Notes: generated by a model not told the origin, from the sequence alone. 64,000 nucleotides of DNA from Sweltsa coloradensis (GCA_024449915.1 JAMZAV010003100.1:1-64000); one strand, 5' to 3'; shown: positions 46,944 to 59,246, counted from the stretch's first letter. A program made the numbers and translations.

Positions 46944-47168
46944 TCAAAGATGGCAGCAAGCACATGTGACATAGCGTGCCACTCTACAAGAGGCCCAATG
47001 TCCCTCCATGAACTTCTTATAATCAGACATAAACTTGGCGATGAATCCTTCGAGGTGGTAGATGACCTTGCTGCCCTGGTGCATCCGATGTTCGTAGAAA
47101 GCTGCGTCCGCCACTACTTGCGTCTTCAGTTCTTTGTCACAGTTCTTAACCAACTCTTCAAGCAGCCC
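46944..47168 (-). CDS. RFC3: Replication factor C subunit 3, terminal exon
   Basis: Minus strand. An acceptor TTATTTGTGCAG precedes the exon at 47168. It opens GLLEELVKNCDKELK, then AFYEHRMHQGSKVIYHLEGF and IAKFMSDYKKFME, matching the C-terminal collar helices of eukaryotic RFC3, the roughly 38-kDa clamp-loader subunit that helps load PCNA at primer-template junctions. Family members end within about 5-8 residues after KKFME. Here the same frame instead continues 19 residues to a stop at 46944, while a shift of one base gives a stop 6 codons after KFME, so either the tail is lineage-specific or one base is missing in the G-run near 47003. Upstream exons are not found in 47.2-64 kb. Confidence 0.85.
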   Translation of the reverse strand, partial: GLLEELVKNCDKELKTQVVADAAFYEHRMHQGSKVIYHLEGFIAKFMSDYKKFMEGHWASCRVARYVTCACCHL

Positions 47169-47232
47169 CTGCACAAATAAAACAAATTAGAATGTTGCAC
47201 TAAGCTTGGACTACATTGGGACTGGATTATTA

Positions 47233-47838
47233 TTGGCGTTTTCCACTGGTCTCACTGATGCGCACTGAGTGCAAGTAGCATATTCCACTGGTAGCTGAAA
47301 ATCGCACTCGTGCAAAAATAGCGTATTCCACTGGGCGAACTGCACTCGCTCCGTGCACTCGCAGTACGCACTGACTCCGAGGGTCAGGGCAATCTTTCCA
47401 ATGCAAATATAATTGCCGTAGACCCGCGAAATTTGGTTTTGTTAGATTTGATCGTCTTTTCGTCGGATATAGTAGCGACGATGAGTTGATCAATTCAATA
47501 TTAGAATTGTCTTAGGGAAATCACAAACTACGTAGAAAATGTTGTCCACGAGTACCCTGACATAGAGGTAGATTTGCAAAACATTTGAGTTTCAGGATAT
47601 GTTTATTGTTTACTTTTCAGTCCAGTTGGGAACGGCTATAATATGCATAGGCCGTTGCTTTTGACTTTTTCCCCATATACATACACCACAATTGCTTCGA
47701 AAGCGTATGAAGACATACTGATAGCAAGGGTTGCCATGCAATATTATGCGTATTCCACTGACAATTGCACTCAGGGCAGCACTGGTGTTGTGCATCACGT
47801 GACTGTGACGTTACAGTGAGGCCCAGTGGAAAACACCA
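47233..47838. mobile_element. MITE with GTTTTCCACTGG ends
   Basis: Left GGCGTTTTCCACTGGTCTCA and right GCCCAGTGGAAAACACCATT are inverse copies of about 25 bp. Internal TATTCCACTG motifs recur at 47281, 47325 and 47751. Lies in the intron upstream of the RFC3 exon. Non-coding. Confidence 0.7.
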
Positions 47839-48426
47839 TTAGTCTTCAGGACAGAAAAAGAAACAAAACCAAAATGGTACTACTTGAATCAAACGCCAAT
47901 CAATAGGTCTAAATCTCACTATGTTTGAATTTTGAAATAAATGTGCTTTAGGCCTATACTAGGCCTACATGCTTTTATTTACTGGTGTGAAATCAACTAG
48001 GGTTGGATAAGAGTTACTCTATTTATATAGTATGATTGGAGAAGGGTTGACAGGTTGGGAAAAGCAGAGAGAACATAAAGAACAGAAAACCCAGCCAGAA
48101 GGGCTGGGGGGGACAAAACTGTTCACCGGCGGATGACAACTGTAGCTAATTTAAAGTTGTTTGTTACCTTAATCCACGACATACAGATAAGATTAGCGTC
48201 ATAAACTACAAAACTAGTAGTTTTCAACCAGCAACAACACATTGAAACAAAACTGAAACGTAGCCTTAAAATGGTTCTTGCTGTAAGTGTAAAGTTATTG
48301 TGAAAATTTCAAAATTGACATCTACAAGGGTATAATTGGACAACAACCTGGTAGGCTAAGTAATAAATAGTATAAACATCATTTGGAAATCTGAATCAAC
48401 ACAATATTATTATACTACCAGTATGT
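47839..48426. other. Unassigned DNA (putative RFC3 intron)
   Basis: No exon of RFC3 or repeat recognised. Confidence 0.4.
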
Positions 48427-50095
48427 GGTTGGAAAAAGAAGACAGGAGACCAACAGATTACCTTGAAAATGTTGGGTAGCAGCTGTTGAGACTTGTAGAT
48501 TAGGCCTACATACAGTAAGACCTCGTTAATTCGAGCACCCATAATTCGAAAAGCTGTGTAATTCGTAAAATAACTCAGTTCCCTGCCAAGAGTATGGGAA
48601 CATACATGTTAAAGGATCTGTTTAAAACAAAATTTCGATAACGTGTAATTCGAACAAATAATTTCCTCCGTCATTAAAATACCCTTCATAATTTGCCTGA
48701 TAATTCGAAACAGTTTTAAGCAATCGCGTAATCCCAACGACTGCAAACCGCCGTCAAAGCTTTGCCGCCGTGTAGATATTTGCCTCCTATAGTTCTGTAC
48801 TGTCTACCGCCCGACCAGCAGAACTCCCTGCCCGCCCGCATCTCCCCTCACTCTCCCTAGTCTTCAGCGCAGGCGGTAGGCCTACGTGTTACTTTGTCCT
48901 GCCCACTTCCCCTCGCCGCTACCGAGCTAAGAATAGATTCTCCAGTGAAACAAGAAAAAAACGACAAATGCGAGAAAACACAAAAAGAATTAAAAAAACA
49001 TCTTTTACTATCTGAAAAATATTTATTTATGCCTAGGCCTATCAGAAAAACATTGAAAAATAAACACACAGGCCCTGTCCTCACTTGAGTGATAGGCCCT
49101 ACCTCCCTACCACTTCAATAAAAGGCCATTTCAAAATCATTAACCTGACCGTTCGTTTTCCTTGCCCTCCGAAGACATCGTATCTTTCAGCTGTGGCAGT
49201 GACACAAGATCATGACGCTCGCTTCAACGCTGTACAGATCGTTAAAAAAACATCACTCATGTTTACTTAAAATATAACTGGAATTGATTGATCAGGCCTA
49301 CTTCAAGATCGATTTGATTAGGAAAGTTTTGCAAAAAAAATCTTTAAATAAAGATAGTTTCACTCTGTATCAAAACGCGAAACGTACCGGTAACCAACTG
49401 ATTGTGTAGGCCTAGAACAATGTTATGTTTTGCAACTGTGTGTAGATGGTCATCTTCACAGTTTCGACTGTTCTTCTGACCGTCATTACTCGTCTTCTGG
49501 TTATTCAACGCTAAATCAGTTGAATATTACGTACATAGGCGAATGGTGAAAAAGAAACAACGTCATATAACATCGTAATAAACATCGTATAATGCCTAGG
49601 GAGCCTAGGCCTAGAACAAAGATGCAATTCTTCCTAGAAGTGCGATCTTTATGCGCACGCGCAACAGGCGGAGTCTTACTTAAAGGCTGGTGCAAACGCG
49701 CGATTTCGTCAGCTGCATGGCTGGTACAAGCGCATGATTTCGTCGGCTCGGCCGGAAGAGCCAAATACGCGATTGCATCGGTTTTTCTTGGGGTTTGCGT
49801 ATCGGAAATATTAAAAACCGATTGTTACGATATTGTTTCCGAAAATAACCGAACGATTGATGCAGGAAGGTATAACATTTTTTTTTTTATATGTATGGAT
49901 AATCCAAATTTGGATAATTCGAATTGGCAATTTTGAGGTCCCTTGATTTTCGAATTAACGAGGTTCTACTGTACCTATATTTACATGAAAACACACAAAA
50001 TGTAAATATAATACGTAATCTTCAAGTCTTGAAACTTGAAAGCTACCCAACATTTTCAAGGTAAGCTGTTGGTCTCCTGTGTTCTTTCCTCAACT
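48427..50095. mobile_element. Fold-back element interrupted by a pogo element
   Basis: Left arm 48427-48508 (GACAGGAGACCAACAG, TTGAAAATGTTGGGTAGC) and right arm 50011-50095 (GCTACCCAACATTTTCAAGG, CTGTTGGTCTCCTGTG) are inverse copies. The original loop appears to be TATTTACATG...ATGTAAATATA at 49978-50012. The pogo element lies just left of that loop. Confidence 0.65.
48513..49971. mobile_element. Non-autonomous pogo/Tigger-type DNA transposon
   Basis: Ends CAGTAAGACCTCGTTAATTC and GAATTAACGAGGTTCTACTG, the terminal inverted repeat known from pogo/Tigger elements, each flanked by TA, their usual target. Length 1459 bp. Short frames inside show no CENP-B DNA-binding or DDE domain, so it needed a transposase from elsewhere. 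Confidence 0.85.
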
Positions 50096-50530
50096 ACATA
50101 AACTAACCCAGCAGAAAGGCATTCTATCAAAACCAACAAACACAATATTATAATGTACGTATCTAGTTTTAAAGTTAGATGTACCTGGTAGCTTGGTTAT
50201 TCGTGATTAAATGTTGCAGGTATGCGCTCTAGTGGCGAAGCGCGCGACTAGAGAATCGAGGTATCTACGACAGCGCGCATGCTATTACATAGAGATTTGC
50301 GTTCGAATTATGAGCGTTTGTACCTATTGATATTTCAAAATATAATCACGATTGATGGTTTACTGCAAGAAATAAGTCTTACGAAGTCAAATAATGCCTC
50401 AATTGTATTAGTATACATTTTCCAAAGATGGAGAAAACGATTTTAGTGAATGGCAGTTTTTCCGACAAATGTTGAGAATTGTGCGTTCTTATGGTAGGTT
50501 TTTGGATTTTGGATGATTTTATCATTTATT
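50096..50530. other. Unassigned AT-rich DNA
   Basis: CTCTAGTGGCGAAGCGCGCGAC near 50227 is the only GC-rich patch. Nothing recognised. Confidence 0.35.
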
Positions 50531-50836
50531 TTAAGGCTATTGTACCGCCTCTGGCCGATAATTTGAAAGTCGAAGAAACATGTCTGAAAGTTTGCTGAAT
50601 AAAAAAAGGCCTTTAAAAAAACAGAAAAAAAAAATTGTTAATTTTTTGGGCGGGACATAACCTCACTTTTGGAAATTATATTATATACATACCTTCCAAA
50701 AGTGAGGTTATGTCCGCCCAAAAAAATTCACAATTTTTTTTTCTGTTATTTTAAAGGCCTTCTTTTATTCAGCAAACTTTCAGACATGTTTCTTCGACTT
50801 TCAAATTATCGGCCAGAGGTGGTACAACAGCCTTAA
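50531..50836. mobile_element. Palindromic MITE with TTAA target duplication
   Basis: TTAA at 50531-50534 and 50833-50836 flank GGCTATTGTACC and GGTACAACAGCC. The two halves are inverse along almost their whole length (GACATGTTTCTTCGACTTTC and its inverse, GACATAACCTCACTTTTGG and its inverse) with an about 20-bp loop. TTAA is the target of piggyBac and Kolobok transposases. Confidence 0.8.
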
Positions 50837-53100
50837 CACTCGACAACTATGAAATGATTTTAATCTGGCGATATTAGTCTATGCTGATGTGGTATTTACT
50901 CTTGTAGTCAACTTTTACAACAGACAGAGGGTCGGACGGAATAATAGGCATATAGATCTCATTTAAAGGCCTAGAATTTGCAGGTATTTGTATTGCACTT
51001 TGGCAGCTTTTATGGTATTTGTTTATTACAACTCAGGTTAAAATACGTATTTTTAAAACATTAACATAATACTATTACATTCCCTATAGTATGCGATCTT
51101 TTTCACATATTATCTTAGTTATTTTTATTGTATGTTGCCTGTCCCATGAGCTGCTAGCCTCTATAATCAAGGATTTTAATACATGATTATTGTGAATATG
51201 CGTATATACGTCGACGTAATCACGTAGACGAAATCACTATCAAGTTGAATATAATTTTGATTATATATTATTTTGTTCACATAGTTCAAAATAAAAATAG
51301 GAAATAGAGGTCATACAAATAAAGCCATGTCACAATGCTTCGAAATCGAATCGAGTTGCCCAATTTTATCCGTCATGGTCATTGTTATCTTATTGTTGTA
51401 AATTGCGTGTATTTTGTACAATACGTACTAGAGCTTTGAGATAAATTAATAGACTCCTTATTAAAATGTCCATTTAAAAGGAAACTACAATATGAAACGA
51501 GATTGTGATGCTAGGCGTAGGCCTAAAGCTCTGAACTGGTGGATTGTCATATGTGAGTGCGTGCGTGTGTGTGTAGGGTGGGGGGAGCTATTTTATCATT
51601 TTATATTATTTGTATTGCCGCATTTTGTTTAAAAACCGTTTAAATGTGTGCAAAATAGAATAAAATAGAAAATAGTAATCGCCCGGAAAATCATAGCATG
51701 CTTTTTATGCATAAATGAAGTGCAAAGGGGGGCACAAAATTTTTGGAAAACATCATTTTACAATATGAAAAAAAATTAATAACACTGTGAAAATATTAGG
51801 TTGTCCATAAACCCCGGTAGCATTTTTTAGAACGATGCAAAGATTTTTGATGCTCAAAAATGTGATTGTTAACCCGCCGGCTTGGGTAAAACAGCGACCT
51901 CTTTTCTTCCGGCCAATGAAAAAATCCGCGCGCCCCGGGGGCGCGATCTCTTTTTAATTTAATTCGAATACCCTTTTTTAATTGTACCCAGCTACCACGT
52001 GATAAAGAAACGAACAACAAACTAAAGACTTTTATGCAATTTTATATTCAAATGGAAATTAAATTTAATATTTTTTTAACAAATGCAATTAGATCAATTT
52101 TTAAAAAACCAACAATAAGGCTAAATTTGAAAAAAAAAAAACCGTCGATGTATTGGGTTTAAATAAAATGTCGGAGGGGATTCCACGGTGATAGTTAGAG
52201 TGACTCCGCACTTAAAACAGTGCTTAGGGGGTTTTGTTTGGTGATAATTTGCGGTTTCTCGAAAACATTGCCGGGGCAAGGCCTTTCCCACCAGGTGTCC
52301 AGAAGGAAGGATGTATATGGCATTGTAAAAAGCCCAAAGGTATGGATAAATAAGTAAGCAGCAACACTTAAGGGGAGTCCGGGGGGCTGCGGGAACAGTT
52401 TAAGCCGAGCTTTTCTGGTTTTTCCAGGTTAAACGGTTAAATTAAATAACGGGGAAATTTTTTCACAAAAAGAAAACAGTTCCCCTTTTACTAAAAGAAT
52501 TTTTCAAAAAAATAAAAACTCTTAAGTATATTTTAAATGTTGTAAAACAGGCCCCGGGTACAATTTGAAAAAAATCACTGGCATCACTATTTGGACATAG
52601 TTTAAACAATGAATAGGCTAGTGCTGTTTGACGTTTGGGGGGAAAGGGAACCTGTCTCTAGGGGAAAAACACAAAAAATTATGGCCGAGAAGGCCGTTTT
52701 GGGGGGGATATGAAAAAAGAAAAAGAAAAAAAAACAGAAGGGGAGTCGTTTTGTTTTTCTTATAAAGGTCGTTATAAAATCCTTTTTTAATACCATTGCT
52801 TTTGTATTTATTGTTATTTGGGGTCTCACAAGAAAAAACAACAACAACAGTCCCCCCAAAAACAAACCTCTGGGATTTGGAAGGGGAAACCCCCTTTTAC
52901 TTTTGTCTTTGCAGTCTTCTAGGGTTAGAATTGCTTTTCGTAATTCCGACCAGATTTAAGTGATCTCAGATAGTACCTGGCTAATAGAAAAGTTTTTTTT
53001 GTGGCAAATTGACTGAAAAAGATAGACATCATTAAAAATTTTATTTATTTACGCTGTATTTAATTTATTTAATAGCATAGGGCCAGGCCTCTATTATCCT
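50837..53100. other. Unassigned AT-rich DNA
   Basis: A (GT)n run at 51560. From about 52140 the sequence has many mononucleotide runs and no recognisable repeat or gene. Confidence 0.35.
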
Positions 53101-53660
53101 TTTTGAAAAAGGGGGATGAAATGTAAAGAAAGAAATAGTAGATTTTTTCGCCAAGTTTGTTTTCCTATCAATTTTCCACCTTTCCCCCACCGCGTGATGT
53201 ATTCTGTATCACGGCCCCATCGCGCCGTCAGCCTATGCTGGCAACTTCGCACACATGCCCTCTCAGCCACTCCGTGGGAAGGAAGTCTCGTCTCTCGCCG
53301 TAGAAACCGGGGTTTGCGTTTCTACGCATTGTACTCGCACCTCCCCAGTGTATACGATCAGTGTACCGGAAACTATTTTTTGTTTTTAACTTTAAATTTT
53401 TAGTGTATTTTTTTCCCATTATAATCGCTTCGCCGCCGACGCCCCCACGCCTGCCGCCCGCTGAGTAATCTACCGCCTGCCCCCCTGACCTTCCCAGCTC
53501 ATACGAAAGTCAAAAAGGATTTCATTTATTGCGCAGTCGGTTTCCAAAAAACCCAATAATACCCCCCTTAAAAACCCCCCTCCCCCCCCCCCAAAACCCT
53601 ATCGCTGGGGCCCCCCCCCCTCCCCTACACTGGTCCAATTGTAGGACTCTTCGCCTAGCG
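53101..53660 (+). repeat. Possible 5' LTR of plus-strand BEL/Pao element
   Basis: Position upstream of the leader and gag is where the LTR should be. The matching 3' LTR would lie beyond 64000, so this cannot be tested here. Sequence has several poly-C runs. Confidence 0.3.
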
Positions 53661-54178
53661 CTAAACAAAGTTGGTCCCGAACCGATCTTCAGCCAGTTTC
53701 ATTGATTCTCATATCATAAATTTCCATTTTTTACTTTCAGTAAAATCAATCTCCCACTGTGTTTATCGCATCACAGCCTCAGTACATGATCTGATCCTCC
53801 CCTGTCCGCACTCGACGTTTATATCGCTCGCCCCTGGGCTCGTATTTACGTCTTTAACCCCCCGGCCTCATCTGAACTTGTTCCATTGTTCAGCCTATCT
53901 CGTGTTCTTCTCTCACATTGCTTTTTCTATTGGAAATGTAATCGCCTCTCAGATTTTTTCACACACAATTGAAATATTATTTTAAAATTTATTTTTTTTC
54001 GCCTTTTCGGCTTTTTTAAACTCAAAAACTTTTGTTTTAAAAAATTGTGGTTCTTTCTTTTTAAATAATTTCGAATTTAAAAATTTCACTGTTTGCCCTT
54101 GTTTTCGTCTGCTTTTTAAATTTTTTGGGCTTACTTGTCACTTCGTTTTACTTTCACGTTGCACTTATTCCCTACAAC
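53661..54178 (+). other. BEL leader with candidate primer-binding site
   Basis: TTGGTCCCGAACCGATC at about 53669 is a TGG-initiated stretch resembling a primer-binding site. AT-rich leader follows to the gag start. Confidence 0.35.
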
Positions 54179-55300
54179 ATGTCTGAACCAGAAACAGAAA
54201 GTTTCACCTTTTCAAAACCGCGAAAACTTTTTGCATCGCCAACGCAATATGAAGTTTTTAATAATCTAAGCCCGACGATTACCCTCTTCAAGCCTCGTTT
54301 TGCGGCTCTTGTTTCTACAATAAATTTGAAAAAGTACAAAAATCTATCATCGGTTAAATTCCAAATTGGAGAAAACGTCAACCATTTGAATGAGTAAGGC
54401 GAAAAATTTCGATTTTTTAATATTTCGGCAAAAAACTTTTAATCCAGCCTCACAGTTTCGTCACTACCCCAGCATGACCCCAAAACCACTTTTTTAATTC
54501 AACAAATTTCGCTCCCCACCATTAATTACCTAATTTCAATGGTGCCTCGCAGGGTGGCGGAATATTACCTTGCCCACTCTCTATGGATCAAATACTAGCC
54601 TAAAATGCAGTGCAAAATTTCACTACTTGAATCATCCCTCCAAGACGCCGCCCTTTCAACGTCCCGCTTCATATTCAAATGAGAATTATGCAATGCTACC
54701 AACTTTGATCAACGGGTATCGAAAAAAAACGTCTATTGGCTGTATGTACTACAGCAGGTATTGGACTTCACCCCTCTCAAATCGGGAAAACCCGCTTCCT
54801 TTCAGCTTTTTTTGAAGTTCATAAATTTCTATCGACGCTCTCAAAGGGCGGAAAATTTGGGGTGATCTCCCGTTTCCTGCTTTATCGATCCCCTCGGCAC
54901 TTGTCTAAACAAACAAAGCAGTTTAAATTCAAATGCTCAGCTAACACCCCCAAATTAAAAACGCTTATCGCTTTCCTCGAGGAAAAAAAGCCGCCTTCAG
55001 CTCGCGGACTTGACCCTATTTCCCCTGCCTCAATAAGCTCAAGCCCACAGGTGTTCTCCCCTTCACTCCCCTCGAAAAAAAGAATTCGTGTTGTCCCGAA
55101 ACCTTCTCCTCCTACTCAGCCACAGCCACATCGCCCGCCAAAACAGCTCGTGTCCATCTTGTACGGCGATCAACCTCTACAACTCCCAAAATTTCCCCAA
55201 AACCGGGAGGAGAAACCCAAAATCTGCGCAATCTAAAACGATGGTAAACTGTCTTGGGAAATCATCTAAACAACACTGATCTCTCAAAGGGTCATGTCGC
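54179..55300 (+). pseudogene. BEL/Pao gag, second element (broken)
   Basis: ATG at 54179 (MSEPETESFTFSKPRK) opens about 73 codons to 54397. Later frames carry CPKL-like/proline-rich and basic stretches (54960-55230). A zinc-knuckle remnant NCLGKS...GSCRECH is at 55247-55305 with an in-frame stop. Several frameshifts. Confidence 0.6.
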
Positions 55301-56300
55301 GAGTGCCACAGAACATATCCACGTTGCTCCCTCTGCGACTCGACATCCCCCACTGTCACGCCCCAGCTGCCTCGCCCACTGCAGGGGAAAAAACCTACAG
55401 GGGGACTAGCACTGGGTTGCCAAATACGGTCATCAGGCCCTCAAGCGCTCTGCCATGTTGGGACGGCGAGCCCCCGGACAAATTTTGGTCGATATAAACC
55501 CCTTTTGCGCGTCATCGATTCAGCTCGCAAAATTTTTGCAATCCACCCCTCCTCGCAAAAGTCTCGGGTTAAAAAATCCATTCCGGTCATGGAAATTTTC
55601 CGCATTGGACACGCTTCCGCCCCCGGTACATGGCTTGTTAAATTTTAGATAGCCTCGCGCTTTTAAACCTCTCAACCTTTTTTGTTCAAAACCTGGGTTT
55701 TATCCACCTCACTGGGCCCCATCCCCGCCGTTCAGTGCCTTCGATGTTGTCGAAAATACCGGGGCCTTCTCTAGCTGCGATAGATTCAACCCCCCTGACC
55801 AAAACGACTTCCCCTTGGAGCCGATCCTACCTCGACGTTCTCCAAAAAATGGAGCTAATAATCGAGGCAGTCCCCCTGCTCTGAAACAGTCTTTTCTGGG
55901 TCATCATGGGCCCGTCAAACTCGGAAGCTCCCTTCCCCCCGCTATCTCTGCTCGCGAGCTCCCCAGGGTTAGACCGCCTCTGCGTCTCTTTTGGGAAACA
56001 AAAATAGCGCGCCCTCAACATAAGGGTCCAAATGACATTTTTGTGAAAAACACTTATGTCCTCACACACTCGTGATGAAATGGACGCTACCCGTCGCTCT
56101 GCCCTTCAACCCGCGCTTCTCTCCTGCTCCCCCGCTCGGCCCGCCTACAAAGTTATTAAGCTTTAAAAGACGCCCCCAAACGAACCCCCGAGCAGGGGGA
56201 CGCAACCATCTCTTTTATGAAGGGTTACGCTCATCTCAAAACCTGCAACTTTCCCCACAGCCAGCAGATTATGTAATTCCCACCACTGTGTTTACAACTG
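55301..56300 (+). pseudogene. BEL/Pao protease and RT N-terminal region (broken)
   Basis: By position between gag and the RT core. Only short matches can be read in shifting frames, so domain limits are approximate. Confidence 0.45.
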
Positions 56301-57850
56301 ACTAGTTCGAGCACAAACTCCGCGTCGTCTTCATGCTCTATCAAGATAAAAACGGCGTTTCCTCAACCACAACCTTTTCAGCGGACCAAAACTCAAACAG
56401 ATCTTCCTCCGCCTGAAGCCTTTAGGAACACCTGTTGCCTCTGCGCGGACATAAAAACAAAATGTACCGGGAGATCCCCGTTCATCCGAAAATCGAATTT
56501 ACCAAAACATCTTCTGGCGCCCTCACTGCTCTCCTGTAGTCATACCAACTCAAAACCCGGGCACGTATGGCCTCACTCCTCTGCGTTCCTACACAACGCG
56601 TGCTTTCAAATAGTAGCCGACGAAGGGGATCGTTTCCACTTCTGCCAAAACAAAAAAGTGTCAGACGTACATAGACATCTCGCTCTTGGGGCAAGGTCTC
56701 GCCCCGCTCGCTCCTTGCAACTGAAATTTCAAGCCCCATTGCCCTTGGAGGGGGTTCGAAATTTAGGAAATGGGCCCCGAATTTTCTGACGCTCAACAAA
56801 GCTTTCCCCACAGAACCCAAAAACGCCCCGTCTTCCCAACAGGAACAAGTATCAAGATACTGGGCTTGTTGTGGGGGTCCTCTTCCGACTGCTTCTCCTT
56901 CCATACGGGAAACCTTTTCCGGATCTCTCTCCAAGCGGTCGCTCTCTCCCACAAGCCAAATCTTTGATCCGCTCGGGTTCCACTCCCCTTTTTGGGGTGG
57001 TGAAGATTTCCCGCAAAAAACTCTGGTTCCCCATTAATGGGGTGAACCCTCCCCCACCAGCTCCTCAGAGTTGGTTGTCCCCAGTTTTTTCCCACGTTTC
57101 CACGTTTTTGCTCTCCTCCTTCGGATTTCCCCGAGCTTTTTTAGACTCGTGGTGTCCACAACTGGTTGGGTTCTGTGCGCCTAGAGAAGGGTTTTGCTGC
57201 AGTGCTTCCTGCCAACAAAGCGGGCCACATCTCACGCCCCGTATTGCGTTTCAAGGCATTTTCTCCAAACAAGCCACCGACAAACCAAGCGGAATTTTCA
57301 TCCCCCGCTCTTTTTGTCTCGATCGTTCAGACGACCTTTCCATCCCCTTATCTCCTCGGATTCCTGGCTTTTATACACGGGGTCCATGATCGTCCTTGCC
57401 CGCCGCCACTCCGCCAACGTCTCAAACTTTTTTGGCAAATGTGTTGTTGAAATTTTTGGGGACTCAACCCTAACACGGGCTCATGTCCCCTAAAGAGAAC
57501 CCCCCGGGACTGTGGTCTCGTGGTTTACTCCCCCCCGAGCTGATGGCGCACCCCCTGTGGCTGGCGGGGCCTCCGTTCCTGCGTTCACCCTTTAAACGTG
57601 GCCACGCTCCGCCACCCTAGACCTCCGCGATCTGCCCGAAGTGAAGACTTTACCACAACCCTCGTCACAAAAGCTGAGTCGATCCTTGCTCACTGTCTGG
57701 AGAATTCTCCACACTGTCCGCGCTAACGGTTTTTGGCCAAATCAAAACGGTTCCCCGCGACTCCTTTTGGGCCCAAAAGCAATGCACTCCACCTCCCTCC
57801 GGGGTCTGAACCCTCGGTTGCGGACGTCTCATCTTTGATTCAGTTACTCA
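56301..57850 (+). pseudogene. BEL/Pao reverse transcriptase / RNase H (broken)
   Basis: Palm motifs are recognisable: YRQIP-type sequence at about 56463 (MYREIPVHP region), PGTYGLT at 56555, then YID at 56668 where the family has YIDD or YVDD. Here the second Asp codon is missing (YIDIS), so the catalytic pair is lost. Frames shift about every 100-200 bp. Confidence 0.7.
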
Positions 57851-58976
57851 AAGCATACTACGCGATGAAAACCGCAGATTATCCCGCAGTCAAGCTGGGT
57901 CGTCTCGTCTCGCGTCCCCGAAACCATTATCGCCAATGGGGAATATCAGGGTGGCCCGGAGGCTTCGCCTTCCTCTACCTGAACCTCCCTCACCAATTTT
58001 TTCTTCCAAAGCAAGCCCATCTCTCGTCTCTCATCTGTGACTCGTTCATAAAATTTTCTCATTTGGGCCTGCACCTTCGCGCAATACAAGAAAAAGTACT
58101 GGATCGTCTCCTTTGGGTCTGCTCAGACAGCGATCCCTAGATTCTACATGTCACAAGTTCCCGCAAAAATCTGCAGCCCAAAAAAGGGTGACCTCCGCAG
58201 CTTGTGTCAAGCCTCTCGCACTTTCCTCACTCGGAACGACTCGCTGGCCCCTTCGCAGTGAAAAACCCCAAAAGAAGAAATGCTCCCCGTACGGAAGGGG
58301 TTACTTATGCCTATTTTATGCTGGCGACCAAAGCCGTACACCTGGGAAAGTGTCTGAGCTCTCTACGGAAATCTTTATGGGGCATTTGTAGATTCCTTCG
58401 CGGAGAGGCCTGCCCCTTTACATCTACTCCATTTGGCCCAACTTGTCCCGGTTTCCGCTTGTCACATTTGTGAAATCCAGACTTCCTCGCCAGTCTAAAA
58501 ACCCCAATTTCCGACTCCCTTGGGAAGTCGAAAAAAAACTTGGCCTTCAAAAACCCCCCTATGCTCCCAATTCGGTGGTCTGTGGGAAGCGGGGGGGAAA
58601 CCCAAGTCTCTTTTCCGCCTTCTCTCCGATACCCCTCATCTCACGAAGGATTCTACCTATTCTCCGGCATGAGGCTGTTTGAAAAGCCGCCCGCTCTGCG
58701 CTACGCCTCAAACCCGGCTGAGACCCCCCTACCTGAGCCCGGTCATTTTTTGATCGGTGGCCGTCTACTTGCCCCACACCCCGAGCCCGAAAACACTCGC
58801 TTTGTCACGCTGGCATCGGGTTAGACAACTACACCAGGCATCTGGACCCGTTGGTTCGCGAGTACAATACTCAATGAGCGTGGAAAATGGACCAAATAGC
58901 CCGAAAACCCCCAAGTCGGAGACGTTTGTGTCTTTCTTAAGCCCCAAAAACCCCCTCTCTCCTGGCCATCGGACGG
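57851..58976 (+). pseudogene. BEL/Pao integrase (broken, 5' part of split pol)
   Basis: Integrase N-terminal remnant FFLPKQAHLSSLI with HLGLHLRAIQ (about 57997-58100), core remnant YLCLFYAGDQS/TKAVHLGK (58300-58350), SRPL near 58689 and HFLIGGRLLA (58744-58775), then VGDVCVFL (58915-58935). The frame is cut at 58976 by the Gypsy insertion and resumes after 63813. Confidence 0.75.
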
Positions 58977-58981
58977 TAACC

Positions 58982-59166
58982 TTAGTGATTTTAATCACCG
59001 CCTAAAATGCACCGCCACCTTAGGCTTACATTGTATCAAAATGTATGTATCTTTAGAAGGCTCTGACCTAGTTCACTCTCTGATCATGATGGCGTAAATA
59101 AAGCTGTTGTAAACAAAACCTTCCCCGCCTAGTTATTGAAGTTTATCAAGGTGTAAAAACACTACA
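58982..59166 (+). repeat. Gypsy 5' LTR
   Basis: 185 bp, TTAGTGATTTTAATCACC ... GTAAAAACACTACA. One base shorter than expected at its first dinucleotide (TG reduced to T). Contains AATAAA (about 59096) as a plausible poly(A) signal. Confidence 0.9.
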
Positions 59167-59184
59167 TGGTAGTCAGAAGTGCTT
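59167..59184 (+). other. Gypsy primer-binding site
   Basis: TGGTAGTCAGAAGTGC directly follows the 5' LTR. TGG is the expected complement of a tRNA CCA end. The tRNA was not identified. Confidence 0.7.
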
Positions 59185-59246
59185 GGAAAGTGTGAGTAGG
59201 CCTACTAAAATACTACTATCAACATTCAAGGTAAAACAACTTCATA

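Noticed and set aside
48857..49936. Transposase gene in the pogo element
   Set aside because: Open frames are at most 114 codons and show no CENP-B HTH or DDE motif.
59020..59040. BEL-like polypurine motif (inverse of CACCGCCACCTTAGG) in the Gypsy LTR
   Set aside because: It lies inside a well-defined Gypsy LTR in both copies, so the likeness to the BEL AGGTGGCGG is taken as chance.
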